Source: Thermoleophilia bacterium
GTDB lineage: Bacteria; Actinomycetota; Thermoleophilia; Miltoncostaeales; Miltoncostaeaceae
Reading direction: 5' to 3'
Length of the DNA: 59,922 nt
NCBI GenBank assembly: GCA_020848615.1
Contig: JADLHW010000160.1
Location: 1-59,922 of the forward strand
Positions 20,060 to 28,291 of the stretch are shown one piece after another. A program made the translations under genes and the position numbers. Positions within the stretch are counted from its first letter, which is position 1. Every line of letters begins with the position of its first letter. The notes under the pieces were generated by a model that was given only the letters and a program-made list of their open reading frames with translations, was not told the origin of the DNA and did no database searches.

Positions 20060-20269
20060 CTACGCCTTCTGACGGCGCGCCAGCTTGCGCTGGAACCGCT
20101 CGACGCGGCCGCCGGTGTCCACCAGCTTCTGCTTGCCGGTGTAGAAGGGGTGGCACATGTTGCAGATCTCGACCTTGATCTCGGGCTTCACCGAGCGCGT
20201 CTCGAAGACGTTGCCGCACGAGCACACGACCTTCGACGTGACGTACTCGGGGTGCAGATCGGTCTTCAT
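20060..20269 (-). CDS. rpmE: Ribosomal protein bL31 (zinc-binding form)
   Basis: 69 residues, the L31 protein of the large subunit. Cys16, Cys18, Cys36 and Cys39 ([22 protein letters not shown]) form the zinc site, so this is the zinc-dependent paralogue. GAGGAGGG provides a strong ribosome-binding site. Followed 48 nt later by prfA, a very old gene pair. Confidence 0.97.
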   Translation of the reverse strand: MKTDLHPEYVTSKVVCSCGNVFETRSVKPEIKVEICNMCHPFYTGKQKLVDTGGRVERFQRKLARRQKA

Positions 20270-20297
20270 GGGTGATTGCCCTCCTCAAGCGTGCGTC

Positions 20298-20317
20298 AGC
20301 CGGGCAGGTGCCCGGCT
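20298..20317 (-). promoter_or_regulatory. Stem-loop at the 5' end of the rpmE leader
   Basis: An 8-bp stem (AGCCGGGC/GCCCGGCT) with a 4-nt loop. The -10 candidate TACAGT at 20325-20330 would start the transcript near 20318, so the hairpin would form the first 20 nt of the roughly 49-nt leader. Families of L31 leader RNAs are known in Actinobacteria; this may be one, or simply a stabilising hairpin or the terminator of the upstream crotonase gene. Confidence 0.4.
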
Positions 20318-20324
20318 CGGATGA

Positions 20325-20330
20325 ACTGTA
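20325..20330 (-). promoter_or_regulatory. Candidate -10 for rpmE
   Basis: TACAGT on the minus strand in the only AT-richer stretch between the crotonase gene and rpmE. It places the transcript start just before the stem-loop. No clear -35. Confidence 0.35.
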
Positions 20331-20372
20331 GCGCAGCGGTGCGGGCCCTGCCGGGCGCCCCGCCGCGGGGGG

Positions 20373-21146
20373 TCAGTGCCCCGCGAACCTGGGGGGCCGC
20401 TTCTCGAAGAACGCGGCCATGCCCTCGCGCTGGTCGTCGGTGGTGAAGGCCAGGGCGAACGCATCCAGCTCCCGCGCCAGGTGGCCGCGCAGGTCACCGT
20501 CGAGCGCGAGGTTCACGACCTCCTTGGCCGTGGAGATCGACCAGGCGGGCTTCGCCGCGATCTCCTCACCCATCCTGACGGCCGCGTCAAGCAGGGCGCC
20601 GTGCTCGTGCACGTGGTTCGCCAGCCCGTGGCGCAACGCCTCGTCGGCGGGGCACATGCGGCCCGTGAAGATGAGCTCCTTCGCGAAGCCGGAGGAGGTG
20701 GTGCGCGCCAGGCGCTGCGTTCCGCCCCAGCCCGGGAGGATGCCGAGGTTCACCTCGGGCAGCCCGAAGCGGGCGGACTCGCTGGCCAGGCGGACGTCGC
20801 ACGCCAGGGCCAGCTCGCACCCACCGCCCAGCGCGTAGCCGTTCACCGCGGCGATGACCGGCTTGGGGAACGACTCGATGCGGGCCGTCGTCTGGTGCCC
20901 CCGCTGGGCGTAGGCGCGCGCCTCCAGGGCGGTGGCCTCCCGCATGTGGCGGATGTCGGCGCCGGCGCTGAACGCCTTCTCCCCCGCCCCCGTGATCACC
21001 ACGACGCGGAGGGTGGGGTCCCGCTCGATCGTGTCGAGCAGGGCGTCGAGCTCGTCGAGCATCTCGAGCGACAGCGCGTTGAGCACATCGGGCCGGTTCA
21101 GCGTGGCGACGGCCACCGGACCGCGGCGCTCCAGGTCGACGGGCAT
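20373..21146 (-). CDS. Enoyl-CoA hydratase/isomerase (crotonase family)
   Basis: 257 residues, the usual length. The oxyanion-hole region AFSAGADI and the two catalytic glutamates, in GGGCELALACD and GLPEVNLGILPGWGGTQRL, are both present, which fits true hydratases of beta-oxidation. A GGAG site precedes ATG 21146. The gene is single and divergent from pepA, so no specific pathway is evident. Confidence 0.92.
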   Translation of the reverse strand: MPVDLERRGPVAVATLNRPDVLNALSLEMLDELDALLDTIERDPTLRVVVITGAGEKAFSAGADIRHMREATALEARAYAQRGHQTTARIESFPKPVIAAVNGYALGGGCELALACDVRLASESARFGLPEVNLGILPGWGGTQRLARTTSSGFAKELIFTGRMCPADEALRHGLANHVHEHGALLDAAVRMGEEIAAKPAWSISTAKEVVNLALDGDLRGHLARELDAFALAFTTDDQREGMAAFFEKRPPRFAGH

Positions 21147-21180
21147 GAGGTTCTCCGTGCGGGCGCGGGACGGGCGCGTC

Positions 21181-21186
21181 AGTATA
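21181..21186 (-). promoter_or_regulatory. Candidate -10 for the crotonase gene
   Basis: TATACT on the minus strand within the 90-nt divergent region shared with pepA; a leader of about 28 nt would follow. The core GTATAC is palindromic, so a pepA-facing promoter may overlap. Confidence 0.35.
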
Positions 21187-21236
21187 CGGCGGGGCCGGGA
21201 ACCGGCCGTGGGCTCGGGGAACGGAGCGGATCGGGA

Positions 21237-22703
21237 ATGCAGACCACCCTCAGGAAGGCCGGCGAGCTGCGGACGGCGAAGGCCGACCTGGTCGTCGTGT
21301 TCGTCCCGTCCGGCGACGGCCCGCTCGACGGCCCGGCCGCCGCCGCGGACGCCGCCCTGGACGGCCTCGTGACCGCGTCCCGCGCCGACGGGGAGATCAC
21401 CGGTGAGGCGGGGTCGCTCACGGTGCTGCACACCGGCGGCCGCATGGCCGCCCCGCGGGTCGCGGTGGTGGGGATCGGCGACGGCGGCGTCGACCGCTGG
21501 CGCGCCGCGGGCCGGGCCGCGGGGAACCGAGCCCGCGAGCTGCGGGCCCGGACGGTCGCGATCGCCCCGGGCGACGCCGGCGCCGACCGCGTGGCGGCCG
21601 CCGTGGTGGGCGTGGAGGCCGGGGCCTACCGCTTCACCCGCTACCGCACCGAGGACGTCGCCAAGCGCCCGCCGGTGCGGGCGCTGCAGGTGCTGGGCGG
21701 CGGCGCGACCGCGGCGCAGGTGAGGCGCGCCGCGAACACCGGCACCGCCGTGAGCGGCGCCCGGGTGCTTGCCGACACGCCGAGCAACGACATGACCCCC
21801 ACCGCCCTCGCCGAGCGCGCCGAGGCCATCGCGGCCGGCATCCCGGGCCTCAGCGCGCGGATCCTCGGCCCCCGGGAGCTCACGCGGCTGAAGGCCGGCG
21901 CCCTGCTGGGCGTCGCCCGGGGATCGGCGGAGCCGCCCCGGATGATCGTGCTGCGCTGGACCCCGCCGAAGCGGCGGCGCGCCGCCGCGGACCAGGTGCT
22001 GGGACTGGTGGGCAAGGCCGTCACGTTCGACACGGGCGGCATCTCCATCAAGCCGTCGCAGGGCATGGAGGAGATGAAGCTCGACATGTCCGGCGGCGCC
22101 GCCGTGGTGGAGGCCATGGGCCTCATCGCCCAGCAGGGCGTCCCCCTGGAGGTGGTGGGCGTGGTGCCGGCCACCGAGAACATGCCGAGCGGCACCGCCA
22201 CCAAGCCCGGCGACGTGGTGACCGCGATGAACGGGAAGACCATCGAGGTCATCAACACCGACGCCGAGGGCCGGCTCATCCTCGCCGACGCCCTGTGTTA
22301 CGCCACCGCCAAGGCCGGTGCCACGCGGCTCATCGACTTCGCGACGCTCACCGGCGCCATCGTGGTCGCCCTGGGCGAGGTGTACGCGGGCCTGTTCGGC
22401 AGCGACGCGGAATGGACCGATGCCGTGCGCGCCGCCGGCGAGGCATCCGGGGACCTGTGCTGGCCCATGCCGCTGCACGAGGGCTACGCGAACCTCATCA
22501 GCAGCAGGGTCGCGGACCTCTCCAACTCCGCGAACAAGCGGCAGGCCGGGGCCGTGTACGCCGCCCAGTTCCTGAGGGAGTTCACCGACGGACGGCCGTG
22601 GTGCCACGTCGACATCGCCGGCACGGGGATGATCGGCGGCGCCGGGACGGGCTTCGGGGTGGGCCTCATGCTCCACGCCGCGGAGGCGCTCGCCGGGAGC
22701 TGA
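21237..22703 (+). CDS. pepA: Leucyl aminopeptidase, M17 family
   Basis: Cytosolic dizinc/manganese aminopeptidase, 488 residues from ATG 21237. The C-terminal catalytic domain has GKAVTFDTGG (about 259-268) and the signature NTDAEGRL (340-347), which supply the metal ligands. The N-terminal domain is more divergent, as is normal. The frame is open far upstream but that part only mirrors the crotonase gene on the other strand. Confidence 0.95.
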   Translation: MQTTLRKAGELRTAKADLVVVFVPSGDGPLDGPAAAADAALDGLVTASRADGEITGEAGSLTVLHTGGRMAAPRVAVVGIGDGGVDRWRAAGRAAGNRARELRARTVAIAPGDAGADRVAAAVVGVEAGAYRFTRYRTEDVAKRPPVRALQVLGGGATAAQVRRAANTGTAVSGARVLADTPSNDMTPTALAERAEAIAAGIPGLSARILGPRELTRLKAGALLGVARGSAEPPRMIVLRWTPPKRRRAAADQVLGLVGKAVTFDTGGISIKPSQGMEEMKLDMSGGAAVVEAMGLIAQQGVPLEVVGVVPATENMPSGTATKPGDVVTAMNGKTIEVINTDAEGRLILADALCYATAKAGATRLIDFATLTGAIVVALGEVYAGLFGSDAEWTDAVRAAGEASGDLCWPMPLHEGYANLISSRVADLSNSANKRQAGAVYAAQFLREFTDGRPWCHVDIAGTGMIGGAGTGFGVGLMLHAAEALAGS

Positions 22704-23131
22704 CGGCCACCCGCCGTGTCCGCGGTCCTGTGGGCGAAGGCCCGCTCGGCACGCCCGGCCCCGACGAGGCAGAGCTTCGCGTACTCGGCCCGGTCGAATC
22801 CCGGGGGCGTGGACGCCGGGGAGCGGACGAGGGTCGCCGGTCGCCGGATCGTGAGGTGCTGGTCCTCATCGAACTCGACCTGCACATCGTCCATCGGGAG
22901 GTCCGGCGCGACCGAGCGCACGGGCTTCGCCCCCGGGACGGCCTCATCGCCGTCCAGCACGAGGAGGATCGCCCGGAGGGCATCGTGCGTGGTCTCGGGC
23001 ACGCGGTCCCGAACGGCCGGATGCCCGCGGCCGGTGAGCCACGGAAGCGGTCGGCCGGCAACCGGGGGATGGCCCCGGCCGGTCGCCGGCGCGAAGAACC
23101 GGTCGGCTGCCCGCATGCGTTCTCGTGTCAT
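22484..23131 (-). CDS. Doubtful unknown gene running antisense into pepA
   Basis: Open frame of 215 residues from ATG 23131. The first about 140 residues look protein-like (DALRAILLVLDGDEAVPG; DDVQVEFDEDQHLTIRR), with codon use like real genes here. The last about 73 run antisense through the 3' end of pepA, where they look like shadow. It may be a real gene that lost its own stop, or a decayed gene. No domain recognised. Confidence 0.3.
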   Translation of the reverse strand: MTRERMRAADRFFAPATGRGHPPVAGRPLPWLTGRGHPAVRDRVPETTHDALRAILLVLDGDEAVPGAKPVRSVAPDLPMDDVQVEFDEDQHLTIRRPATLVRSPASTPPGFDRAEYAKLCLVGAGRAERAFAHRTADTAGGRQLPASASAAWSMRPTPKPVPAPPIIPVPAMSTWHHGRPSVNSLRNWAAYTAPACRLFAELERSATLLLMRFA

Positions 23132-23305
23132 CCCACGGTTCGCGCCAGAACCTTGGAACGACACCACGGGGTCGGGGATCGGTCGTGGCAGAACGAACGT
23201 CACGCGGCTCGGCGGGCGCGGTGCGACCGGCGGCCGTTTGGGCACGACGGCCCGGGGTAGCCGCCGAGGGTCCCCGCCGGCACGCCACACCCGAGGAGGT
23301 CGCCG
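22704..23305. other. 602-nt stretch without a confident gene
   Basis: Between pepA and the alpha/beta hydrolase gene. The minus strand has an open frame with good third-position GC (next entry), and the plus-strand frame there is serine/arginine-rich as expected of an antisense shadow. No RNA gene, repeat or insertion element is seen. A GAGGAGG ribosome-binding site for the next gene lies at 23293-23299. Confidence 0.5.
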
Positions 23306-24505
23306 ATGTCCATCGGCTCAGCCATCGGAATCGGCATCTGGACGGCCTGGATGTTCGCCGCCGTCGCCCCGGCACCGCCACCGTGGAGCACCCCGGGGCG
23401 GGTCCTCGCGGTGATCGCGGCGATCCCGGCGGAGGCGCCCGCCCTGGTCCTTCTGGGCCTCGCGGCGTCGGCGGTGCCGGTCCTCGGCGACGGGGATGCC
23501 ACGGCGACGGGCGTCGTGGGCGCCGCGGTGGCGCTGGGCGCCGGCGCGGCGGCGACCGTCCTGCTCACGGCGCGCAGCCTGCGGGCCGGGCCGGCGATGC
23601 GCCGCGCCCTGGGGGAGGGGTTCTCCGGCGGGCCGACGCCCGGGGGCCGAAGCGGCGGTCCGTGGCGCTGGATCGGCGTGCTGGCCACGCCCCTGCCGCT
23701 CCTGCATCGCGGGGTGCGGCGCGAGGCGGGGATCCGGTACGGACCCGCCGCCCGCCGGAACCTCCTCGACACCTACCGGCCGCGACGCGGCGTCACGGAC
23801 GCGCCTGTGCTCATCCACCTCCACGGAGGGCACTTCCGAACCGGCCGGCGGAGCCTCGAGGGACGGCCCCTGCTGCACCGGCTCGCCCGCCGCGGCTGGG
23901 TGACGGTGAGCGCCGACTACCGCCTGCACCCCGAGGCCGTCTTCCCCGACTTCCTCGTGGACGCCAAGCGGGTCGTCACGTGGGTCCGGCGCCACGCCGA
24001 GGAGCTCGGGGCCGACCCCGCCCGCATCGTGATCGCCGGCTCGTCGGCGGGCGCGCACCTCGCGCTCATGACGGCCCTCACCGGCCGGGACCCCCGGTTC
24101 CAGCCCGGGTTCGAGGACGCCGACGCGACGGTGTGCGCCGCGATCGGCCTGTACGGCTACTACGGGCCCGTCGACCGCGACCGCCAGCCGCTGCCCTCAT
24201 CCCCGGCCGACCACGCGCACCCGGGCGCCCCGCCGGTCATGATCGTGCATGGGGAACGCGACACCTACGTCCCCGCGAGTCACGCGCGGGAGGCCGCGCG
24301 CCAGCTCGGGGACGCCGGCTGCCACCCGGTCGTGTTCGCGGAGCTGCCCGGCGCGCAGCACTCGTTCGACCTGCTGCGCAGCATCCGCGCCGAGCTGGTC
24401 GCCGACGGCGTCGAGGCGTTCGCCGCGCGGGTCCTGCGGCCGTCGCCCGGCGCGCCGGCGACGCCGGCTCAGCCCGGTACGCCGTCGAGGCGCGTCGCGT
24501 CGTAG
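23306..24505 (+). CDS. Membrane-anchored alpha/beta hydrolase (HSL/carboxylesterase type)
   Basis: 399 residues. Three hydrophobic segments (about 5-23, 32-60 and 66-89) precede a hydrolase domain. Its parts: HGGH oxyanion loop (173-176), nucleophile Ser247 in GSSAG, acid Asp319 in HGERD and His352 in AQHSF. The pattern is that of the hormone-sensitive lipase family of esterases. The 3' end overlaps the convergent ilvA by 37 nt. Substrate unknown. Confidence 0.85.
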   Translation: MSIGSAIGIGIWTAWMFAAVAPAPPPWSTPGRVLAVIAAIPAEAPALVLLGLAASAVPVLGDGDATATGVVGAAVALGAGAAATVLLTARSLRAGPAMRRALGEGFSGGPTPGGRSGGPWRWIGVLATPLPLLHRGVRREAGIRYGPAARRNLLDTYRPRRGVTDAPVLIHLHGGHFRTGRRSLEGRPLLHRLARRGWVTVSADYRLHPEAVFPDFLVDAKRVVTWVRRHAEELGADPARIVIAGSSAGAHLALMTALTGRDPRFQPGFEDADATVCAAIGLYGYYGPVDRDRQPLPSSPADHAHPGAPPVMIVHGERDTYVPASHAREAARQLGDAGCHPVVFAELPGAQHSFDLLRSIRAELVADGVEAFAARVLRPSPGAPATPAQPGTPSRRVAS

Positions 24506-25686
24506 CCCTCGTCCCGGAGCGCCCGCACGATCCGGTCGATGTGCTCGGGACCGCGGGTCTGCACCACGATCTCGATCTGCACGCGCTCCAGCGACAGGTC
24601 GCTGAACGCCCGCTGGTGGTGGACCTCGTCGATGTTGGCGTCCATGCGGCCCAGCAGCTCGGCGACCCCGGCCAGGCGCCCGGGGACGTCGCGCACCGAC
24701 ACCAGCAGGCGGGTGAGCCGCCCGGAGCGCACCATGCCGCGCTCGATGATCTCCGCGAGCACCAGCGGCTCGATGTTGCCGCCGCTCAGCACCACGCCGA
24801 CGGTGCGCCCGGCGAACGCCTCGGGGTGGCACATCACCGCGGCCAGGCCCACCGCGCCGGCGCCCTCCACCACGGACTTCTCGATCTCCAGGAGGGTGAG
24901 GACCGCCTGCTCGATGTCGCCCTCGTCCACCAGCCGGACCTCGTCGACCAGGTCGCGGATGAGCGCGAGGTTCCCCGCGCCCGGCATCCCGATGGCGATG
25001 CCGTCGGCCATGGTCACGGTGCCCGCGTCCCGCCGCCCGTCGTGCACGGCGTTCCACACCGCGGGGAACCGCTCGGTCTGCACCCCCACGATCCGGATGC
25101 CGGGCCGCACCCCGCGGGCGGCCACCGCCATCCCGGCGATGAGCCCGCCGCCGCCCACGGGCACCACCAGGGTGTCGATCGACGGCTGCTGGGCGAGCAT
25201 CTCCAGCGCCACGGTGCCCTGCCCCGCAGCGATCGCCGGGTCGTCGTACGGGTGCACGAGCGTGAGGCCGCGCTCGCTCAGCAGCCGCATGCCCACCCGG
25301 CGGGCGTCCTCGAAGGTGTCGCCGTCCAGGACCACCTCCGCCCCGAACCGGCGGGTGTTCTCGACCTTCACGCCGGAGGCGAACCGCGGCATCACGATGG
25401 TGGCGGGCACGTCCATGCGCTGCGCGTGGTACGCGACGGCCTGGGCGTGGTTGCCGGCGGAGATCGCCAGGACCCCGGCGGCGCGTTCGGCGGGGGTGAG
25501 CCGGCTCATGCGGTTCAGGGCGCCCCGCTCCTTGAACGACGCGGTGAACTGCAGGTTCTCGAACTTCAGGACCACCGTGCAGCCGGCCATCTCCGACAGG
25601 GTGCGCGACACCAGGCACGGGGTCTTCACGACCTCCCCGCGGATCCGCTCGGCCGCCTCCCGGACGTCGGCGAGGGTGATGCTCAT
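24469..25686 (-). CDS. ilvA: Threonine ammonia-lyase with C-terminal ACT domain
   Basis: PLP fold-type II enzyme turning threonine (or serine) into 2-oxobutanoate (or pyruvate). 405 residues: PLP Lys52 in FTASFKERGALN, phosphate-binding GGGG (178-181), and a single C-terminal ACT domain from about 325. That architecture is nearer to TdcB-type/short IlvA than the two-ACT E. coli IlvA. The ATG overlaps the LLM stop (ATGA). It could be catabolic or supply isoleucine synthesis. Confidence 0.92.
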   Translation of the reverse strand: MSITLADVREAAERIRGEVVKTPCLVSRTLSEMAGCTVVLKFENLQFTASFKERGALNRMSRLTPAERAAGVLAISAGNHAQAVAYHAQRMDVPATIVMPRFASGVKVENTRRFGAEVVLDGDTFEDARRVGMRLLSERGLTLVHPYDDPAIAAGQGTVALEMLAQQPSIDTLVVPVGGGGLIAGMAVAARGVRPGIRIVGVQTERFPAVWNAVHDGRRDAGTVTMADGIAIGMPGAGNLALIRDLVDEVRLVDEGDIEQAVLTLLEIEKSVVEGAGAVGLAAVMCHPEAFAGRTVGVVLSGGNIEPLVLAEIIERGMVRSGRLTRLLVSVRDVPGRLAGVAELLGRMDANIDEVHHQRAFSDLSLERVQIEIVVQTRGPEHIDRIVRALRDEGYDATRLDGVPG

Positions 25687-26489
25687 GGGCGGGGCGGCCC
25701 GGCCTCGGCGAGGGCCATGGCGGCCTCGGCGGTCACCGTGAACGGGTCGAGATCGGTGAGCCACCACGTCGCCCCCGCCGCGGCCCACGGTCCGGGATCG
25801 CCGCCGGGCGGCCGCATGACCACCAGGTCGAACCCCTCCAGGCCTCCGCGGAGCGTCGCGAGGTGGCCGGCGAGGTCCGCCAGCCGCGCCGGCTCGTCCA
25901 CGTCGATGACGAACATGCCGTCCCAGCGCGCGGCGCGGCGCATGGGCGGCCGGTTGGGATACCGCCCCGCGATCCACACCGGGATGCGCGGCGACTGGAC
26001 GGGCGCCGGCTGGAACCGCACGCCGTCGGCGGTGTAGTGCTCCCCGCGGTGCACGACGCGCTCGCCCGAGCAGAGCGCCGCGACCAGGCCGAGGGCCTCG
26101 TCGAGCATGGCCGCACGTCGCCGGTCGTCGAGCTCCTCGCCGAAGGCGGACAGCTCCCGGCCGCTGGTGTCGAGGCCCAGCCCCGCACCCAGGACCACGC
26201 GTCCGCCGCTGAGGCGGTCCAGGGTGACCGCCTGCCGGGCCACGATCTGGGGACGGCGGCGGGCCAGCGGGGTCACCATCGCGCCGATCCGGACCCGGCC
26301 GGTGGCCGCGGCGATGGCGGCGAGGGCGATCCACGGGTCCGCCGCGGCGTCCGCCGGCGGCCGGTACATCACGTGGTCCCACAGGAACACCCCGTCCCAT
26401 CCCGCCCGCTCCGCGGCGCCCGCCACCGCGACCAGCGCGGACGGTTCGGCGAGCCCACCGAAGGGCGGCAGGAACAGGCCGTACCTCAC
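25683..26489 (-). CDS. Luciferase-like monooxygenase (LLM) family protein
   Basis: 268 residues from GTG 26489, which follows the hisC stop by one base. TIM-barrel features of the bacterial luciferase/F420-dependent family: RYGLFLPPFGG at the start, AERAGWDGVFLWDH, VTLDRLSGGRVVLGAGLG and IPVWIAGRYPNR. The flavin (FMN or F420) cannot be decided by eye. Locked between an aminotransferase and a threonine dehydratase gene. Confidence 0.88.
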   Translation of the reverse strand: MRYGLFLPPFGGLAEPSALVAVAGAAERAGWDGVFLWDHVMYRPPADAAADPWIALAAIAAATGRVRIGAMVTPLARRRPQIVARQAVTLDRLSGGRVVLGAGLGLDTSGRELSAFGEELDDRRRAAMLDEALGLVAALCSGERVVHRGEHYTADGVRFQPAPVQSPRIPVWIAGRYPNRPPMRRAARWDGMFVIDVDEPARLADLAGHLATLRGGLEGFDLVVMRPPGGDPGPWAAAGATWWLTDLDPFTVTAEAAMALAEAGPPRP

Positions 26490-26490
26490 C

Positions 26491-27618
26491 TCACGGCGCC
26501 CCCACCTCACCCAGCGACGCGGCGAGCGCGACCAGCATCTCGGCGTTCTCGTGGGCGAGCCCGATGGTGATGCGCAGGGCGGCGGGCGCACCGAACGGCC
26601 CGGCGGGCCGCACGATGATCCCCCGGCGCAGCAGCGCCTGGTTGAGGGCGTTCGCGCGCTCCGGCGTCCCCACGGGCACCATCAGGAAGTTCGCCGCGGA
26701 CGGCAGGGGCTCCAGGCCCAGCGCCCGCAGGCCGGACGCCACCATCCCCCGCTCGGCGGCGATCTCCGCCATCCGCCCGGGGAGGAGTTCATCGGCCTGC
26801 GCGAGGCTGGCGGTGGCGGCGGCCTGCGCGACCGCGTTCACGTCGAACGCGTTGCGCACGGCGCCCAGCAGCTTCAGCAGCTCGGGCGGCGCGACCATGT
26901 ACCCCACCCGCAGGCCCGCCAGCCCGTACGCCTTCGAGAACGTGCGGGTCACGGCGAGGCGCCGGCCGGCGCGCACCAGCGCCACGCCGTCGTGGGAGCC
27001 GGGCGGCAGGTATTCGAAGTACGCCTCGTCGAGGACGGGCAGCACGTGCCCGGGGAGGGCGTCCAGGAACCGCTCCAGCGCGTCGGCGGCCACGGCGCCG
27101 CCCGTGGGGTTGTTGGGGCTCACCACCACCACGATCTTCGTGCGCGGGGTGACCCGCTCCAGCAGGGCGTCCAGGTCGTAGGCGCCGCCGGCGCCGAGGG
27201 CGGCGGTGCGCAGCGTCGCGCCCATCACGCCGGTGCCCTGCCGCCAGGAGATGAACGACGGCCATGCCATCGCCAGCTCGTCGCCGGGCTCCAGCAGCGC
27301 CAGGCACAGCAGCTTGATGATGCTGTCGACGCCGTTGCCGGGCATGACCGACGCGGCGGGGACGCCCAGGCGGGCCGACAGGGCGTCCCGCAGGGCCCAG
27401 CAGCCGGGATCCGGGTACACGCGCTGCAGCGTCGCGGCGTCCCGGATGGCCTCAACGGCGGCGGGGAACGGCGGGTGCGGGCCCTCGTTGGAGGCGAGCT
27501 TGATCACCCGTTCCAGCCCGAGCTCCCGCTGGACCTCCTCCACCGGGCGGCCCGGTTCGTAGGGGGCGACCCCGGCGAGCGCGGTGCGTGCGAGCTGCTG
27601 CAGCGGGGTGGGCTCCAC
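26491..27618 (-). CDS. hisC: Histidinol-phosphate aminotransferase
   Basis: 375 residues from GTG 27618. Fold-type I PLP enzyme: KLASNEGPHPP at the N-terminus, SPNNPTG (167-173), DEAY (197-200), PLP Lys229 in TFSKAYGLAGLRVGY and the C-terminal LRITIG arginine. The family also includes aromatic aminotransferases, and no other his gene is near, so its true substrate is open. First gene of hisC-LLM-ilvA. Confidence 0.88.
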   Translation of the reverse strand: MEPTPLQQLARTALAGVAPYEPGRPVEEVQRELGLERVIKLASNEGPHPPFPAAVEAIRDAATLQRVYPDPGCWALRDALSARLGVPAASVMPGNGVDSIIKLLCLALLEPGDELAMAWPSFISWRQGTGVMGATLRTAALGAGGAYDLDALLERVTPRTKIVVVVSPNNPTGGAVAADALERFLDALPGHVLPVLDEAYFEYLPPGSHDGVALVRAGRRLAVTRTFSKAYGLAGLRVGYMVAPPELLKLLGAVRNAFDVNAVAQAAATASLAQADELLPGRMAEIAAERGMVASGLRALGLEPLPSAANFLMVPVGTPERANALNQALLRRGIIVRPAGPFGAPAALRITIGLAHENAEMLVALAASLGEVGAP

Positions 27619-27626
27619 GGCGGGCG

Positions 27627-27632
27627 ATGGTA
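27627..27632 (-). promoter_or_regulatory. -10 for hisC, probable leaderless mRNA
   Basis: TACCAT on the minus strand ends 8 nt before GTG 27618, which has no ribosome-binding site. This fits a leaderless message. It lies back to back with the plus-strand promoter for the Lon-N gene. Confidence 0.4.
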
Positions 27633-27660
27633 CCAGCGGCACCGGGACACGGCTCCGGGC

Positions 27661-27666
27661 TACACT
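27661..27666 (+). promoter_or_regulatory. -10 for the Lon-N gene, probable leaderless mRNA
   Basis: TACACT ends 7 nt before GTG 27674, the spacing expected if transcription begins on the start codon. No Shine-Dalgarno sequence is present. Confidence 0.42.
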
Positions 27667-27673
27667 CGGCCGA

Positions 27674-28291
27674 GTGGAGACGCGCGACCTCGGCCTGTTC
27701 CCGCTCGACCTGGTCCTCGTGCCCGGGGAACGGATCCCGCTGCACATCTTCGAGCCCCGGTACCGGCAGCTCTACGCCGACTGCGTGCTGGAGGACCGGC
27801 CGTTCGTGTTCGTGCGCGCCGAGGAGGGCGTCGCCGCGGAGATCGGCTGCACCGCGCGGTTCGAGGATCTGCTGCAGCGCGCCGGCGACGGCCGCCTGAA
27901 CGTGGTGGTGCGCGGCGTGGAGGCCGTGCGGATCGTGGAGGAGACCGAGGGCAGCCTCTACTTCTCGGCGATGTGCCGCACGCTGCCCGACGACCCCGGC
28001 CCGGTGGACGTGAACCTGGCCCAGGAGGTCCGGACGCTGTTCGCCGAGCTGTCCCGGCGCGTCACCGGGGAGACCCGGGCGATCACGCCGGAGCCGGACG
28101 TCCCGCTGTCGTACGCCGTGGCCGGCGCCGTGGAGCTGGCCGCGCCGATCAAGCAGCTGCTGCTCGAGAGCCGCGACGAGAACGCCCGCATGCTGCGGGT
28201 CGTCCGCGCGCTCCAGCTCGCCCTGCAGGCGGAGGACCGCGCGGACGTCGCCGAGGGGCGCGCGAAGACCAACGGCAAGGTGAGCCACTGA
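27674..28291 (+). CDS. Lon N-terminal (LON substrate-binding) domain protein
   Basis: 205 residues from GTG 27674. It consists of a stand-alone LON-N domain without ATPase or protease parts: LGLFPLDLVLVPGERIPLHIFEPRYRQL is the family opening, and the C-terminal half is a helical bundle. Such proteins bind unfolded peptides in principle, but their role is unknown. Its stop overlaps the ygfZ ATG (TGATG). Confidence 0.9.
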   Translation: METRDLGLFPLDLVLVPGERIPLHIFEPRYRQLYADCVLEDRPFVFVRAEEGVAAEIGCTARFEDLLQRAGDGRLNVVVRGVEAVRIVEETEGSLYFSAMCRTLPDDPGPVDVNLAQEVRTLFAELSRRVTGETRAITPEPDVPLSYAVAGAVELAAPIKQLLLESRDENARMLRVVRALQLALQAEDRADVAEGRAKTNGKVSH

